Origin: a virus
IMG/VR virus record: IMGVR_UViG_3300044765_000092
Location: 62,001-126,000 of that record
Length of the DNA stretch: 64,000 nt
Reading direction: 5' to 3' (one strand)
Numbering within the stretch: the stretch's first letter is position 1; the number at the start of each line of letters is the position of its first letter. The translations under genes were made by a program, and so were the position numbers. Of this stretch, positions 34,144 to 42,932 are shown one piece after another. A model generated the notes under the pieces. The model did not search any database. It was given only the letters and a program-made list of their open reading frames with translations, and was not told the origin of the DNA.

Positions 34144-34371
34144 TCAACCGTTCAGCGCGTCAATTCGATTCCGGATATTGTCAATCTGCTTCTCTATAGC
34201 CTCCGTATCAGTTCCCGCGTTCTTACGCTTTTGCATCTCGACTTCCAGTTGTTTGATCTGAAGTTCGAGTTGACCTTTGAGCGTCTCCCGATCCTTCTTC
34301 AACTGGTCCTCGGCGTGTTCGTCAGCCAACTCGATTCGCTTCATTTCACACTCGCCGTGTATGCGTTTCAT
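34144..34371 (-). CDS. Small coiled-coil protein
   Basis: A 75-residue protein that is nearly all charged heptads (KDRETLKGQLELQIKQLEVE, IEKQIDNIRNRIDAL). Two in-frame starts exist, at 34371 and 34344; neither has a strong ribosome binding site. It lies between the GNAT-like gene and the TolQ-like gene. Function unknown. Confidence 0.55.
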   Translation of the reverse strand: MKRIHGECEMKRIELADEHAEDQLKKDRETLKGQLELQIKQLEVEMQKRKNAGTDTEAIEKQIDNIRNRIDALNG

Positions 34372-34384
34372 GATCTATCAGTTC

Positions 34385-35044
34385 TCACTTTGCGTATGCT
34401 ACGTAGTAGCCGTCGGACGCAGCAGTCGGAGAATCCCCGGACCGATCAGGGTCCCACTTCAACAACTGCTTCAGCGTCTTTGTACTCCCGTCTTGCATCT
34501 TGAACACCGGGTACGTCATCTTTCCGATCTTTTCCCAGCCTACGATCTTCACGTCCATCGCCTTTCCATTAGGGCCAAGACCCTTGGGAAAGTGATAGAC
34601 AACACGATAGGTCTTGGCCAGAGACGCCCAAAGACTGGACGAGAACTGGCTGAGATTCATGTCGGACGCCAGCTTGCCCATGTCTTTGATGGCCGCATCA
34701 TACAGCATACGCCCAAGACCTAGACCCTGGAATTTGGGCGCCACGTATGTTCCAGTCACAGTCAGTTCACCATACTCGTTCCGTTGTAGAGCCAAGAATC
34801 CAGTTGGAAACATTGAACGAGTTGGCGAGCACACCCAATACGTTCTGTCGTACTTAGGGTTCTGACCTTCTACCCATACGTGAGAGTCGCTCTTCGAAAG
34901 AACAATCTTGGCTCGACCCGGGTTGTCGATCAGGACCTCTACGCGATCGTGGATCGCGTCAACGACCGCCATGAACGAACCGGACTTGTCTACACTAGTC
35001 GGGTCCCATGCCAATTCAAGTCTAGCTTGTGCTTCGGTCTTCAT
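34385..35044 (-). CDS. GNAT-like acetyltransferase with shared N-terminal peptide
   Basis: A 219-residue protein opening MKTEAQARLELAWDP, matching the opening of three small proteins at 28244-29205. The middle has the acetyl-CoA loop of GNAT enzymes: TGTYVAPKFQGLGLGRMLYD (Q.LG.G). The flanking strands and helix fit a GNAT core; the C-terminus is unusual (KTLKQLLKWDPDRSGDSP). The substrate is unknown. The shared opening suggests a common destination with the small proteins. Confidence 0.68.
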   Translation of the reverse strand: MKTEAQARLELAWDPTSVDKSGSFMAVVDAIHDRVEVLIDNPGRAKIVLSKSDSHVWVEGQNPKYDRTYWVCSPTRSMFPTGFLALQRNEYGELTVTGTYVAPKFQGLGLGRMLYDAAIKDMGKLASDMNLSQFSSSLWASLAKTYRVVYHFPKGLGPNGKAMDVKIVGWEKIGKMTYPVFKMQDGSTKTLKQLLKWDPDRSGDSPTAASDGYYVAYAK

Positions 35045-35053
35045 ACAATCCGC

Positions 35054-36286
35054 TCAATAAGGTGTGCGCGGTGCCATAGTCACGTCCTCGTGATGCGACC
35101 AGCGACCCGAGCCATAGTGTTCACGATTGAAGAAGCGCATCATGTCGACCGTACAACGTGTGATGGCCCCGGTATCCGGATCTTGTACGAGACGGGTAAT
35201 GCCACCGCCCACGTGGAAGTCCAGCCGCTTCTTACGACCAAACGGGGTTTGATCTTGCGTGCAACCTGTCTGGATAACCCACACGTTGCGGATGTTGATG
35301 CACTCCATCTTGTGCCAGTGACCCAACAGAACGACAGCCGGTTTCTCACCCCCGTCCAAGCTCTCGATGTACTTTTGCGGAGCATAGGACGTTGCGTAGC
35401 TAGAACCACCACCAGGGTGAGCGACCCGCAATCGGGTCTTGACACCAGACTCTGCGTGGGTCAATGCAATGTCGGCTTCCATATAGCCAAGGTCGACCCA
35501 ATCACGTCGTTCCACATCACGGAACTTCATTTCGGCGTAGCGACCAATATCTACACCTTCACGCTGGCTATACCATCCTTCGTGATCGTCTCCAGTCACG
35601 GCGTAGGTAGTGATGCCATCACGTTTCGGCCAGTTTTCAGCCAGATAGCGACACTGCGCGTCCATCCCGTGGACCAGCAAGTCGTGTTTATTGAAGTGAG
35701 CTTCACCGTCAATCCAGTTGCCGGCGTGAAACACACGATCGACGCCCACTTCAGCAAACGCGTCGAACAACTTGTTGAGCACATCCAGCCGAGAATACTT
35801 GGACCCAAGGTGCGTGTCCGACAGCCAGCCAAACACGTAGGAGCCATCGGCACGCGATTTGTATTCGTGCTTATGACCCAGATCGGTCCCGGATTGCGGC
35901 CGAGTGATCAGCCAGTACGAGTCGCCACTCTCTTGAATGGCAAAACCCTCGGCTCTCATTTGCTGAATGGCAGTTACGACTTCAGCCGGGGTAGTTTTGA
36001 ATGTCTGCGCCAATGATTCGACGGTAGTATGGCCCATGCGCAAGATACGGCGCATCGCCAGTCCATCGATCAGAGGTTTGTCATCCGCTTTTGCAGCCGT
36101 CGGTGCTGGAATGGACATATCGAGCCCAAGCCGACGAGCCTTTTCTATACGCGAAGACGCGGCTGTCCGACTGAGACCCATGATTCGAGCCATTTCAGAG
36201 ACATTGCCGCCAACCGTCTTCCATACGTTGACTGTTTCTTCGATCTGTTTCGGAGTAAGATCGGTGCTACGCTTAAAGTGTACCAT
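35054..36286 (-). CDS. HTH-containing calcineurin-like phosphoesterase
   Basis: A 410-residue protein. The first 55 residues carry an HTH (NVSEMARIMGLSRTAASSRI), and a second winged-helix-like segment follows near 80-130. The metallophosphatase part has WLSDTHLGS near 155, HAGNWIDG where GD is expected (GN here), TGDDHEGW where GNHE/D is expected, and LLGHWHKME near 320. Two ligands are therefore altered in context (GD to GN, GNH to GDDH), so activity is uncertain. Fusion of DNA-binding modules suggests a DNA-directed enzyme or regulator. Confidence 0.7.
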   Translation of the reverse strand: MVHFKRSTDLTPKQIEETVNVWKTVGGNVSEMARIMGLSRTAASSRIEKARRLGLDMSIPAPTAAKADDKPLIDGLAMRRILRMGHTTVESLAQTFKTTPAEVVTAIQQMRAEGFAIQESGDSYWLITRPQSGTDLGHKHEYKSRADGSYVFGWLSDTHLGSKYSRLDVLNKLFDAFAEVGVDRVFHAGNWIDGEAHFNKHDLLVHGMDAQCRYLAENWPKRDGITTYAVTGDDHEGWYSQREGVDIGRYAEMKFRDVERRDWVDLGYMEADIALTHAESGVKTRLRVAHPGGGSSYATSYAPQKYIESLDGGEKPAVVLLGHWHKMECINIRNVWVIQTGCTQDQTPFGRKKRLDFHVGGGITRLVQDPDTGAITRCTVDMMRFFNREHYGSGRWSHHEDVTMAPRTPY

Positions 36287-36292
36287 TTGTGA

Positions 36293-36712
36293 TCAAGCCT
36301 TGAGTTTTTCGATTTGGAGCTCACCGCCTGATTGAGCATCAACCAAGCACGTGATTCGCACTGCTTCAGCCGCATCGTGTCCAGCTTCCATCAGTGCCAT
36401 TGCCGCTATGCTACCTGTACCGATAGCATACCAGTCACGTTCAATAGGAACTTCGCCATCAGTTGCGGTCCAATAGGACACGCCTTCGGCGCTCAAAATC
36501 AGAACGATGCACTCTCCTTTCGGGGCTTTCCCACGTCGATTGTTCAGAAACCACTTACGGACCGCCGTCAGGGGGCCCATGTCCCCTGCGAATCCATAAA
36601 GTGACCCTCCGATTCGTTCAATCTTCTTCATTGGGTGCCACACAGTTCCATCACTACAGCGACTGTCACTCACCATAGTGCCGGACCGTGCGTCGGCCAC
36701 AATAGTCGTCAT
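36293..36712 (-). CDS. Proteasome/HslV-like Ntn hydrolase (second)
   Basis: A 139-residue protein starting MTTIVADARSGTMVSDSRCS, as in HslV (TTIV...). Removing Met leaves Thr1; the SDSR Asp at position 15 and the KKIERIGGSLYGFAGD Lys near position 28 match the catalytic Asp17 and Lys33 pattern with two to five residues missing between them. A later segment WYAIGTGSIAAMALMEAGHD matches the IGSGG..A...l..g.~d region of the family. It is shorter than HslV by about 35 residues. It is clearly distinct from the gene at 10577-11122. Peptidase or autoprocessing activity is inferred. Confidence 0.75.
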   Translation of the reverse strand: MTTIVADARSGTMVSDSRCSDGTVWHPMKKIERIGGSLYGFAGDMGPLTAVRKWFLNNRRGKAPKGECIVLILSAEGVSYWTATDGEVPIERDWYAIGTGSIAAMALMEAGHDAAEAVRITCLVDAQSGGELQIEKLKA

Positions 36713-36734
36713 GAACTACTCACTTGATCAAGAG

Positions 36735-37925
36735 CTACTTGATGAGACCAAACTTGGCGCTGTAACGACCCCAATTTGTAGCTGGGCTGATAGTGATACC
36801 CAACGAACCAGCGGCTCCATAAGCCTGCTGAGTTGGATCCACATTGCCGTCACCGCCAAGAAGGCCCCGCTTGACCAGGATCGTTTTGAACGCCTTGCAT
36901 TCGTTGTCCATAACGGCCTGGAGGCTATCTGCCAATCCCTGGAAGTATTGAGTGCGGTCCACATCGAGACTGACGCTTTGACCGCTGAAGTTGAAGACAC
37001 GCTCACCTTCCATAAGGAACTGAGCCCGCAACGCTACGATCTCAGAGAATCGCAGCCAATACTCGCGTACTGGACCAGTAGCATTGAGCATCGTGAAATT
37101 GGTCGGTACGCCATACGCACCGTTGAACATATCACGACCACGACGTAGATAGGCCAGCAGCAGAGGGTCTGTGAAATCGATCTCAGACAACCCGTCGATC
37201 GACGCGCTCATCTTATCGATGAGGGCACGCATGTCGGCCAACGCGCTCAAAATGCTTGGGTTGACGACAAACAGTCGACCAGTCTGCCGACTGATATTCG
37301 ACGGTGTAGCCAAGTTCCAACCACTCCACACAACCGTGTACGATTCAAGCGCCGCGCTCAGTGGTGGATTCGGGTTCTGTGTCGTGCTGTAGTACCATCC
37401 ATCAGCCGTCTGTTGTGGATTCGGAACAATGACCTGAGGCATTGCCGTGTCGTTCTGGCTGTAGATCGTGACTGCCACGTTATCGTACTTGGTGGGTGTC
37501 ACGTAGTTGAGATTCAGCGGATCAAACGCCAATTCAACTGCGTCCTGTACGCCCTGAGGAACAGAGTACGGTGCAACAACTCGCAGCTGTTCAAAACTGT
37601 AGAACGATTGACTGCCAATCAGCAACGTCCACCGGATTTGATACGATTGACCGTTCAGTGTTTGAATCGCATCCGATGGAACGTTGACAATCGCGTGGGA
37701 CTCGATACGCACCGAGTCCACGGTGTTGTAGATCGCGTAGTCGAAAGCGTCGCCGCTCGACAACGTTGCACCATCCTGATTAAGAAGCGCCCAGCTCACA
37801 GTTCCGGCGCTGGCGTCAAAACCAGCAGGGAACGTAAAGACGGCAGTGCCGGTTGCACTGTCACCGGCCTGAAGCTCTCCGACTAGCGCCTGAAACGCAT
37901 CAGGATTGTTGGTCATATAAGTCAT
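36735..37925 (-). CDS. Virion-type protein
   Basis: A 396-residue protein with an N-terminal half of beta segments (GTAVFTFPAGFDASAGTVSW, SYQIRWTLLIGSQSFYSFEQ) and a C-terminal helical half (LADMRALIDKMSASIDGLSE, DPLLLAYLRRGRDMFNGAYG). The build resembles phage adaptor or tail-associated proteins with an Ig-like start. It lies directly downstream of the 974-residue repeat protein. The precise role is unknown. Confidence 0.6.
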   Translation of the reverse strand: MTYMTNNPDAFQALVGELQAGDSATGTAVFTFPAGFDASAGTVSWALLNQDGATLSSGDAFDYAIYNTVDSVRIESHAIVNVPSDAIQTLNGQSYQIRWTLLIGSQSFYSFEQLRVVAPYSVPQGVQDAVELAFDPLNLNYVTPTKYDNVAVTIYSQNDTAMPQVIVPNPQQTADGWYYSTTQNPNPPLSAALESYTVVWSGWNLATPSNISRQTGRLFVVNPSILSALADMRALIDKMSASIDGLSEIDFTDPLLLAYLRRGRDMFNGAYGVPTNFTMLNATGPVREYWLRFSEIVALRAQFLMEGERVFNFSGQSVSLDVDRTQYFQGLADSLQAVMDNECKAFKTILVKRGLLGGDGNVDPTQQAYGAAGSLGITISPATNWGRYSAKFGLIK

Positions 37926-37930
37926 TTACC

Positions 37931-40855
37931 TTACCCATGCTGATTTTGATTGATGAGGAATTCTCCAGGTTGGAGAACACGTACCTCATCACCATCCACT
38001 ACTACTGCTGTACCTGGAACGGTGGTCTGGCCACGGCGTTGCCACAACGCCAGTGTCGAAGGATCCAACACCAACGGATACAGACCGGAACTGAACTCGG
38101 CATCCGACAGTTCACGCCACGAACCATCGATCCGAACACATACGCCACGAACTGAGTGAGCAACGCCGACGGTGGACCCGACTATGTCTCGTCCCTCAGT
38201 CAGCGCAGTATCACTGTGTAGACCCAGGGTAACGCTGCCGCTGGTCACCACGTCATTGTTCTCAGTGGGTGTAGCCACAAGATTTATGTATGTGGTCAGA
38301 CCACTGCCGCCACCCATAGTGTCATTGAGCTCGATAAACGGACCAGTTCGAGCATGCAACGACACAGAAGCTGATGACGCCAGCGTGTCTCGGCCTTCTA
38401 TAGGTTGGGCCACGCCACTGATCTTCGGACTGGCATTGGCCGTTGCTCGATCCCGACCTTCTGTCGGTAGGGCCGTCCCACTAATCTTGGGGCTACCACT
38501 CATCGAGTACGGAACATCGTTACCCTCAGCCTGCGATAGAACGATGTTGCCTTCGGATGCTGCGCTGAAGATTGTTGTATCGTTCCGTTCCCGTGGTGAT
38601 CCTTGGGCATGCAACGACACTGAGCCGGCAGCCGACACATTGTCGGCTGCACCATGAATCGAGGCGTTAGCGTGCCCCTTCCACGATGCCGAAGACACCG
38701 ATGTGTCAGCCCCCTCAATGGGCTGAACCACAATACTGATCTTCGTTGTGTCAGTTACAGCAAGTGTGTCCGGTCCTTCGGTTGCCGACAGCACTGCCTG
38801 AACGATCGAATGGGCTTGCGCTACAATCTGATCGTTCGCTACCTGCAACAGTGCCGAGATTCCAATGTATGTGGTGCCTGACGACGCTACCGTGTCGTCG
38901 GGCAGCAGATTGTTGGACACCGCGTCAACAGTCACTGACCCGTTGACGATCGAACTATCGCCCGTATCGGTGACCGAAACAACAAAGATCGAACCATCAT
39001 CCAGACGAGAACCGACAAAGTCGCCGAGTTCAGTCAGTGTGGCGATGCCGTCCAGTGTTTCGGACGAACCACCAGACAGCGTATCGGGCGCGCCTACCAG
39101 ATTGGCAATCGCGTGTACAGACCAATGAGCAGTAGCACTACCGATGAAGTCTGAAGCTTCCTGCACCGAGGTGGTCAGGTTCGTCGTTATTGTGCCTGAC
39201 GCAGTATCGGTGTCCGGCGCTTCGACCACTGAGAGACTTGCACTTGGCGACGCCGAACTACCCGACGACTCAGTGTCTGATGCTTCGGTCATCGAGACCG
39301 CTGCATCGATAAGAGTGCTGACCAACACCCCGACAGTATCACCGTCGTCAGTCTTGGTAAGCGTTGCGTCGAGTGGTGAGTGACTTGTGGTCGAAAGAGT
39401 GTCAGGGCCTTCGGTTGGCGAGGCCGCTGCGTGGATACCATCCCACGAAGTGGTGCTCACCACCGTATCGTTAGGTCCAATCAGAGTGGCAACCGCATCA
39501 ACCACTAGGCTGGCGGCCGACACATCAGTGTCGTTTGCCTCCAGGATCACCGCGCCGATTAGGATCGCGGTCCCAGCAGCTGACAGAGTGTCGTTACCCT
39601 CGATGACCGACAAATCTGTCGACGTCGGCAGCGAGGCTTCAGCTGCTAGTACGTCGCTGGGCTCGATAGGCGCACCCACTGCCTTGTTCACATCGAAGAA
39701 GTAGGCATCAACGATCAACAGATCGCTGGCAGTGCCAACCGTCTCGGATGGGAATTCTACGTAAGGTGCTGTTGTCGTTACCTTGAACTCTTGACCGTGG
39801 TATTGAGCACCAGTCGGATCATCGTTCAGCGTAACGAGATAGTCAGAGTTGCCTGTGTACGAAGTCTGGGCCGCAAGACTGGCAAACGAAGCGACCACAA
39901 TACCAGTGCCGAGAATAGGCAAGCTATCGGTCGATGCAGTGGTCGCCGATTCCGCTGTACCCCAATTCTCGGACGCAAACGGCAGTGTCAAATCCAAGCC
40001 CGAAAGCTCGGTCGACATGATGCTCGCACGATTGACCGGACTGCCGAAATTGACAGTCACAATGTCAGCCGAGTTACCTACGATGTCCTTGACGTAGAAC
40101 ATCTGCAGATGTAGGGTGTTGACACTCGTGCTACGCTGAGTTAGCGACGTCCAAGTATTGCCTGCCGTGTCGCTAATCGTAAGCGTAGTGGGCGAACCCT
40201 CGTACCGAACGCTCACAACCATCAGATTGTGGTCGAGCGTCAATTGACCATCAGTGCTGATAGTCGACACAGGACCGACAGCCCATCCATTGGAGGTGGA
40301 TTGGATACGGTCTTGTGGGTGAGCGAACGACGATACAATATCGTTCGCTTCAGTTATCGAGGTAGTGGCATCCAGCGCCACTGAACCCGATGCAGTTCGG
40401 CCGTCGTTAGCTTCCTGTTTGGAGAACGTGGCGTCGAGCGCCACTGAACCCAAAGACGAGAGCGTTGTGTTGGCTTCGACGATCGACGTGTTGGCGTGCA
40501 ACGCACTTGACGCCGAGGCCGATACGCTGTCGGACCCTTCGGTTTTCGATACCGTCGCGTGCCCGGTCCACGACACAGTGGACGAGCCTGTGGCCCCAGC
40601 TTCAGTGATAGACGCCAATGCGTCGATCTTTACGGAACCGGACGCAGCTCGTGTGTCGGACGACTCAACCACCGTGACGGTAGCACCGTCGGTGGCCGAC
40701 ACGGTAGCCGACACGGTATCCGAACTTGATACAAGAGAGCCCGCCAGCGCATCGATCTTCACGCTGGAAGTCGACGCTACCTGATCGCCAGCCTCCGTAA
40801 CAGACAGAGAACCAAGGACGACAAGGCTTTGTAGATTACTGAAGTAAAGAAGCAT
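37931..40855 (-). CDS. Large repeat protein, probable tail fibre or adhesin
   Basis: A 974-residue protein made of many imperfect repeats of about 21-24 residues, each with an E..D core and Ser/Ala/Thr-rich strands, for example GSVALDATFSKQEANDGRTA and GSVALDATTSITEANDIVSS. Between residues about 190 and 400 the repeats are broken by a beta-sandwich-like domain (LTISDTAGNTWTSLTQ, NFGSPVNRASIMSTELSG). The last 80 residues form a non-repeat cap (CVRIDGSWRELSDAEFSSG). No signal peptide. The layout fits a fibrous virion protein. It follows AAGGGACGGCG before the ATG. Confidence 0.68.
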   Translation of the reverse strand: MLLYFSNLQSLVVLGSLSVTEAGDQVASTSSVKIDALAGSLVSSSDTVSATVSATDGATVTVVESSDTRAASGSVKIDALASITEAGATGSSTVSWTGHATVSKTEGSDSVSASASSALHANTSIVEANTTLSSLGSVALDATFSKQEANDGRTASGSVALDATTSITEANDIVSSFAHPQDRIQSTSNGWAVGPVSTISTDGQLTLDHNLMVVSVRYEGSPTTLTISDTAGNTWTSLTQRSTSVNTLHLQMFYVKDIVGNSADIVTVNFGSPVNRASIMSTELSGLDLTLPFASENWGTAESATTASTDSLPILGTGIVVASFASLAAQTSYTGNSDYLVTLNDDPTGAQYHGQEFKVTTTAPYVEFPSETVGTASDLLIVDAYFFDVNKAVGAPIEPSDVLAAEASLPTSTDLSVIEGNDTLSAAGTAILIGAVILEANDTDVSAASLVVDAVATLIGPNDTVVSTTSWDGIHAAASPTEGPDTLSTTSHSPLDATLTKTDDGDTVGVLVSTLIDAAVSMTEASDTESSGSSASPSASLSVVEAPDTDTASGTITTNLTTSVQEASDFIGSATAHWSVHAIANLVGAPDTLSGGSSETLDGIATLTELGDFVGSRLDDGSIFVVSVTDTGDSSIVNGSVTVDAVSNNLLPDDTVASSGTTYIGISALLQVANDQIVAQAHSIVQAVLSATEGPDTLAVTDTTKISIVVQPIEGADTSVSSASWKGHANASIHGAADNVSAAGSVSLHAQGSPRERNDTTIFSAASEGNIVLSQAEGNDVPYSMSGSPKISGTALPTEGRDRATANASPKISGVAQPIEGRDTLASSASVSLHARTGPFIELNDTMGGGSGLTTYINLVATPTENNDVVTSGSVTLGLHSDTALTEGRDIVGSTVGVAHSVRGVCVRIDGSWRELSDAEFSSGLYPLVLDPSTLALWQRRGQTTVPGTAVVVDGDEVRVLQPGEFLINQNQHG
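37931..40855 (-). repeat. Protein-level tandem repeats in the 974-residue gene
   Basis: The repeats are visible in the protein but only loosely in the DNA, so they are old and diverged. Their period is about 21-24 residues, and the E (or EG/EA), N and D positions are best kept. At least 25 units can be traced on both sides of the central domain. Confidence 0.6.
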
Positions 40856-40872
40856 CGCCGTCCCTTATGTGA

Positions 40873-42252
40873 TTAGCGGTACGAGATCGTGATGTTTGGC
40901 GCTGTGCCCGACGATGTTACCACTGCGAACAACCCGTTCGCGAACCAGGTATTGAACTGGAACGAACGAGCAGCACTGCAGTCGATGATCGCAATTGGAG
41001 TCGTAGCTGCCGACGGATTATCGTACAGGCTCAACAGGGAACCAGCGGCACCCCCGTTTGTCACGTTCACAGCATGCAACATTCCCTTGTTGCCTTTGAT
41101 CGCCGTACCCGCGGTCGTCGCACTTATTGCAAAGTACGTGAATTCCAGCGTCACCTTCATGTAGCCGAACAGATCGGTCAGCACATAACAGATCGATCCG
41201 TCGGATACACCAAGAGGATAGTTCAGCGCGTCTTTTGCACGACCGCTGACCATCACTGGGTTGCCAGTTGGCGTACCCCCGTGACTGTTTTGGCCGTTGA
41301 TACCCAGATTGACACCTGAGTGAATATCGGCTAGAAATCCAGCGCGACTGGCACTACCAACGATAGTCCAAGGTCCAGTTCCAGCGGTCGAAACCCGAGC
41401 GCGGAAATAGCGCAGACGCCGAGGAAACACCAGAGGGATGGCCGTAGTCGATGTGCCGACCGTGGCGTTTGTGCCGCTACCGGGATTCCAGCCCAGAGCA
41501 TTGTCCCATGTCGTTTGGTCTTCAGACCATTCGTATGAGATAGTGCTTGTGCTGCCGGCCGACGTAACACGCAGACCAACCGATTCGTAGCCACCGGCTA
41601 GATCGATCATGAACAGGACGTTTGCAGTACCTGTATGACCGCCTGACCCTGCGCTCGTTGTGGCGATAGCCGATCCGCCCTTGGTGAACGCGATGTTGAA
41701 ATTGTTGGAATCGACCACCGACTGCACATAGACCGTGTTACCGGCAATCAACGGCGATGGCAGTGTGCCGGCCGTGGTCAAGACTACAGAGTCACCAACC
41801 GAGAGTCCATGTGACGGCCAGTTGACAACCGCAGGACTCGCTTGCGAAATCGTGACCGTCGATGTGCGACTGGAGGTCAAGCTACCGCTAGCCGACAGCC
41901 CGTCGCGCAGATCGACCGGCATACGGGACGAATCGGTAGTCGCAGTGGTAGTCCATTTAGACAACAGGGACGTCCAGTTCTGTAGCGCGCGTTTGATCAA
42001 CGCGACCACGCTGAATGTCCCTGTGTCAGTTGTTGCAGCCGAGTCACTGGCTTGACCCACAACCCCGTCCGATGATAGAACCACCGGCACGGAGTTAGCC
42101 ATCGTCTGCTGACCAGCCGAAATCAGATGCTCGGTTGAACCTGCACCACCGAGATCGAGCTGAACAACTTGGGTCTTGACACCGCTTCCGCGGTCAATAT
42201 CCCGGATTTGGTCACCGCCGGTGCCCGCGTTTAGAACGGTGTTATCGGACAT
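40873..42252 (-). CDS. Virion-type protein
   Basis: A 459-residue protein opening SDNTVLNAGTGGDQIRDIDR then KTQVVQLDLGG, a start seen in phage tail-region proteins. The rest is Thr/Ser/Gly-rich beta structure (IDLAGGYESVGLRVTSAG, FRARVSTAGTGPWTIVG). AGAGGATCCT precedes the ATG. The protein is probably part of the particle; the exact role is unknown. Confidence 0.65.
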   Translation of the reverse strand: MSDNTVLNAGTGGDQIRDIDRGSGVKTQVVQLDLGGAGSTEHLISAGQQTMANSVPVVLSSDGVVGQASDSAATTDTGTFSVVALIKRALQNWTSLLSKWTTTATTDSSRMPVDLRDGLSASGSLTSSRTSTVTISQASPAVVNWPSHGLSVGDSVVLTTAGTLPSPLIAGNTVYVQSVVDSNNFNIAFTKGGSAIATTSAGSGGHTGTANVLFMIDLAGGYESVGLRVTSAGSTSTISYEWSEDQTTWDNALGWNPGSGTNATVGTSTTAIPLVFPRRLRYFRARVSTAGTGPWTIVGSASRAGFLADIHSGVNLGINGQNSHGGTPTGNPVMVSGRAKDALNYPLGVSDGSICYVLTDLFGYMKVTLEFTYFAISATTAGTAIKGNKGMLHAVNVTNGGAAGSLLSLYDNPSAATTPIAIIDCSAARSFQFNTWFANGLFAVVTSSGTAPNITISYR

Positions 42253-42264
42253 AGGATCCTCTTA

Positions 42265-42495
42265 TCAGAAAGGGCCGCTGCTCGTGGTCATGGTATCGTC
42301 GCCACTGGTAGACGGGTCTGTCCCAGTTGCAGTTTCGGCCGATGTGGGCTCGTTTTCAATCCGGTTGATTTCGTTCTCGATAAAGACCAGAACAGCCTTT
42401 AGCTGGTCAACACGCATCGCCACCGGCTGGTCACGATGCGTGCTGATAGAACGGACTGACTGTTGAAGATGTTGAAGTTTACGTCCGAGATCCAT
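42265..42495 (-). CDS. Small helical protein in the virion cluster
   Basis: A 76-residue protein with a helical first half (RKLQHLQQSVRSISTHRDQ, AVLVFIENEINRIENE) and a Ser/Thr/Asp-rich disordered end. It lies 12 bases upstream of the virion-type gene at 40873-42252 in transcription order. No family was recognised. A chaperone or minor structural role is possible. Confidence 0.55.
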   Translation of the reverse strand: MDLGRKLQHLQQSVRSISTHRDQPVAMRVDQLKAVLVFIENEINRIENEPTSAETATGTDPSTSGDDTMTTSSGPF

Positions 42496-42500
42496 AGTCG

Positions 42501-42917
42501 TTAGTTACCAGCAGTGATGGAGAAGGTGTCGACCGTCAGGGTTTGGCCCGTGGCAATGCTATTGTTGTTCAACGTCATGTCACCGCCACCACCAGTAGCC
42601 GTCACTGTACCTTGGATGTGGCAGTTCGTGCCCGTCGAATCGTAGATTCGGAAGAACGTGGCAGCCGTGCCGGTGCTGGCACCTGCTTGACCAGTCAAAG
42701 TCCAAGTACCCGACTTGGCTTTAGAACCAGACGAAGCGTTGGCCATCCAGTCGCTCGGCAGAGTGCCTTGTGCGAGCAGCGTGTTGCTCGACAGAGCAGT
42801 GTCGGCGTTGGCCGGAGCCGTGCCGTTGTACAGATTCAGAATCGGACTCGTGCCGATTGTGGTTTCCGTCTGGTCCAGACGGGCGTTCTTGACGGTGACG
42901 CTGTAGCTAAGAGTCAT
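42501..42917 (-). CDS. Virion-type beta protein
   Basis: A 138-residue protein starting MTLSYSVTVKNARLDQTETT, with SPILNLYNGTAPANADTALS and ATFFRIYDSTGTNCHIQG. This opening and the IYDSTGT segment are seen in small phage tail-region proteins. It is rich in Gly, Thr, Ser and Ala. The function is unknown; it is probably structural. Confidence 0.62.
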   Translation of the reverse strand: MTLSYSVTVKNARLDQTETTIGTSPILNLYNGTAPANADTALSSNTLLAQGTLPSDWMANASSGSKAKSGTWTLTGQAGASTGTAATFFRIYDSTGTNCHIQGTVTATGGGGDMTLNNNSIATGQTLTVDTFSITAGN

Positions 42918-42932
42918 TTGGTACTCCGTGGA

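Noticed and set aside
37931-40855. Possible CRISPR array from the many repeats
   Set aside because: The repeats are protein-level and diverged in DNA; a continuous reading frame runs through them.
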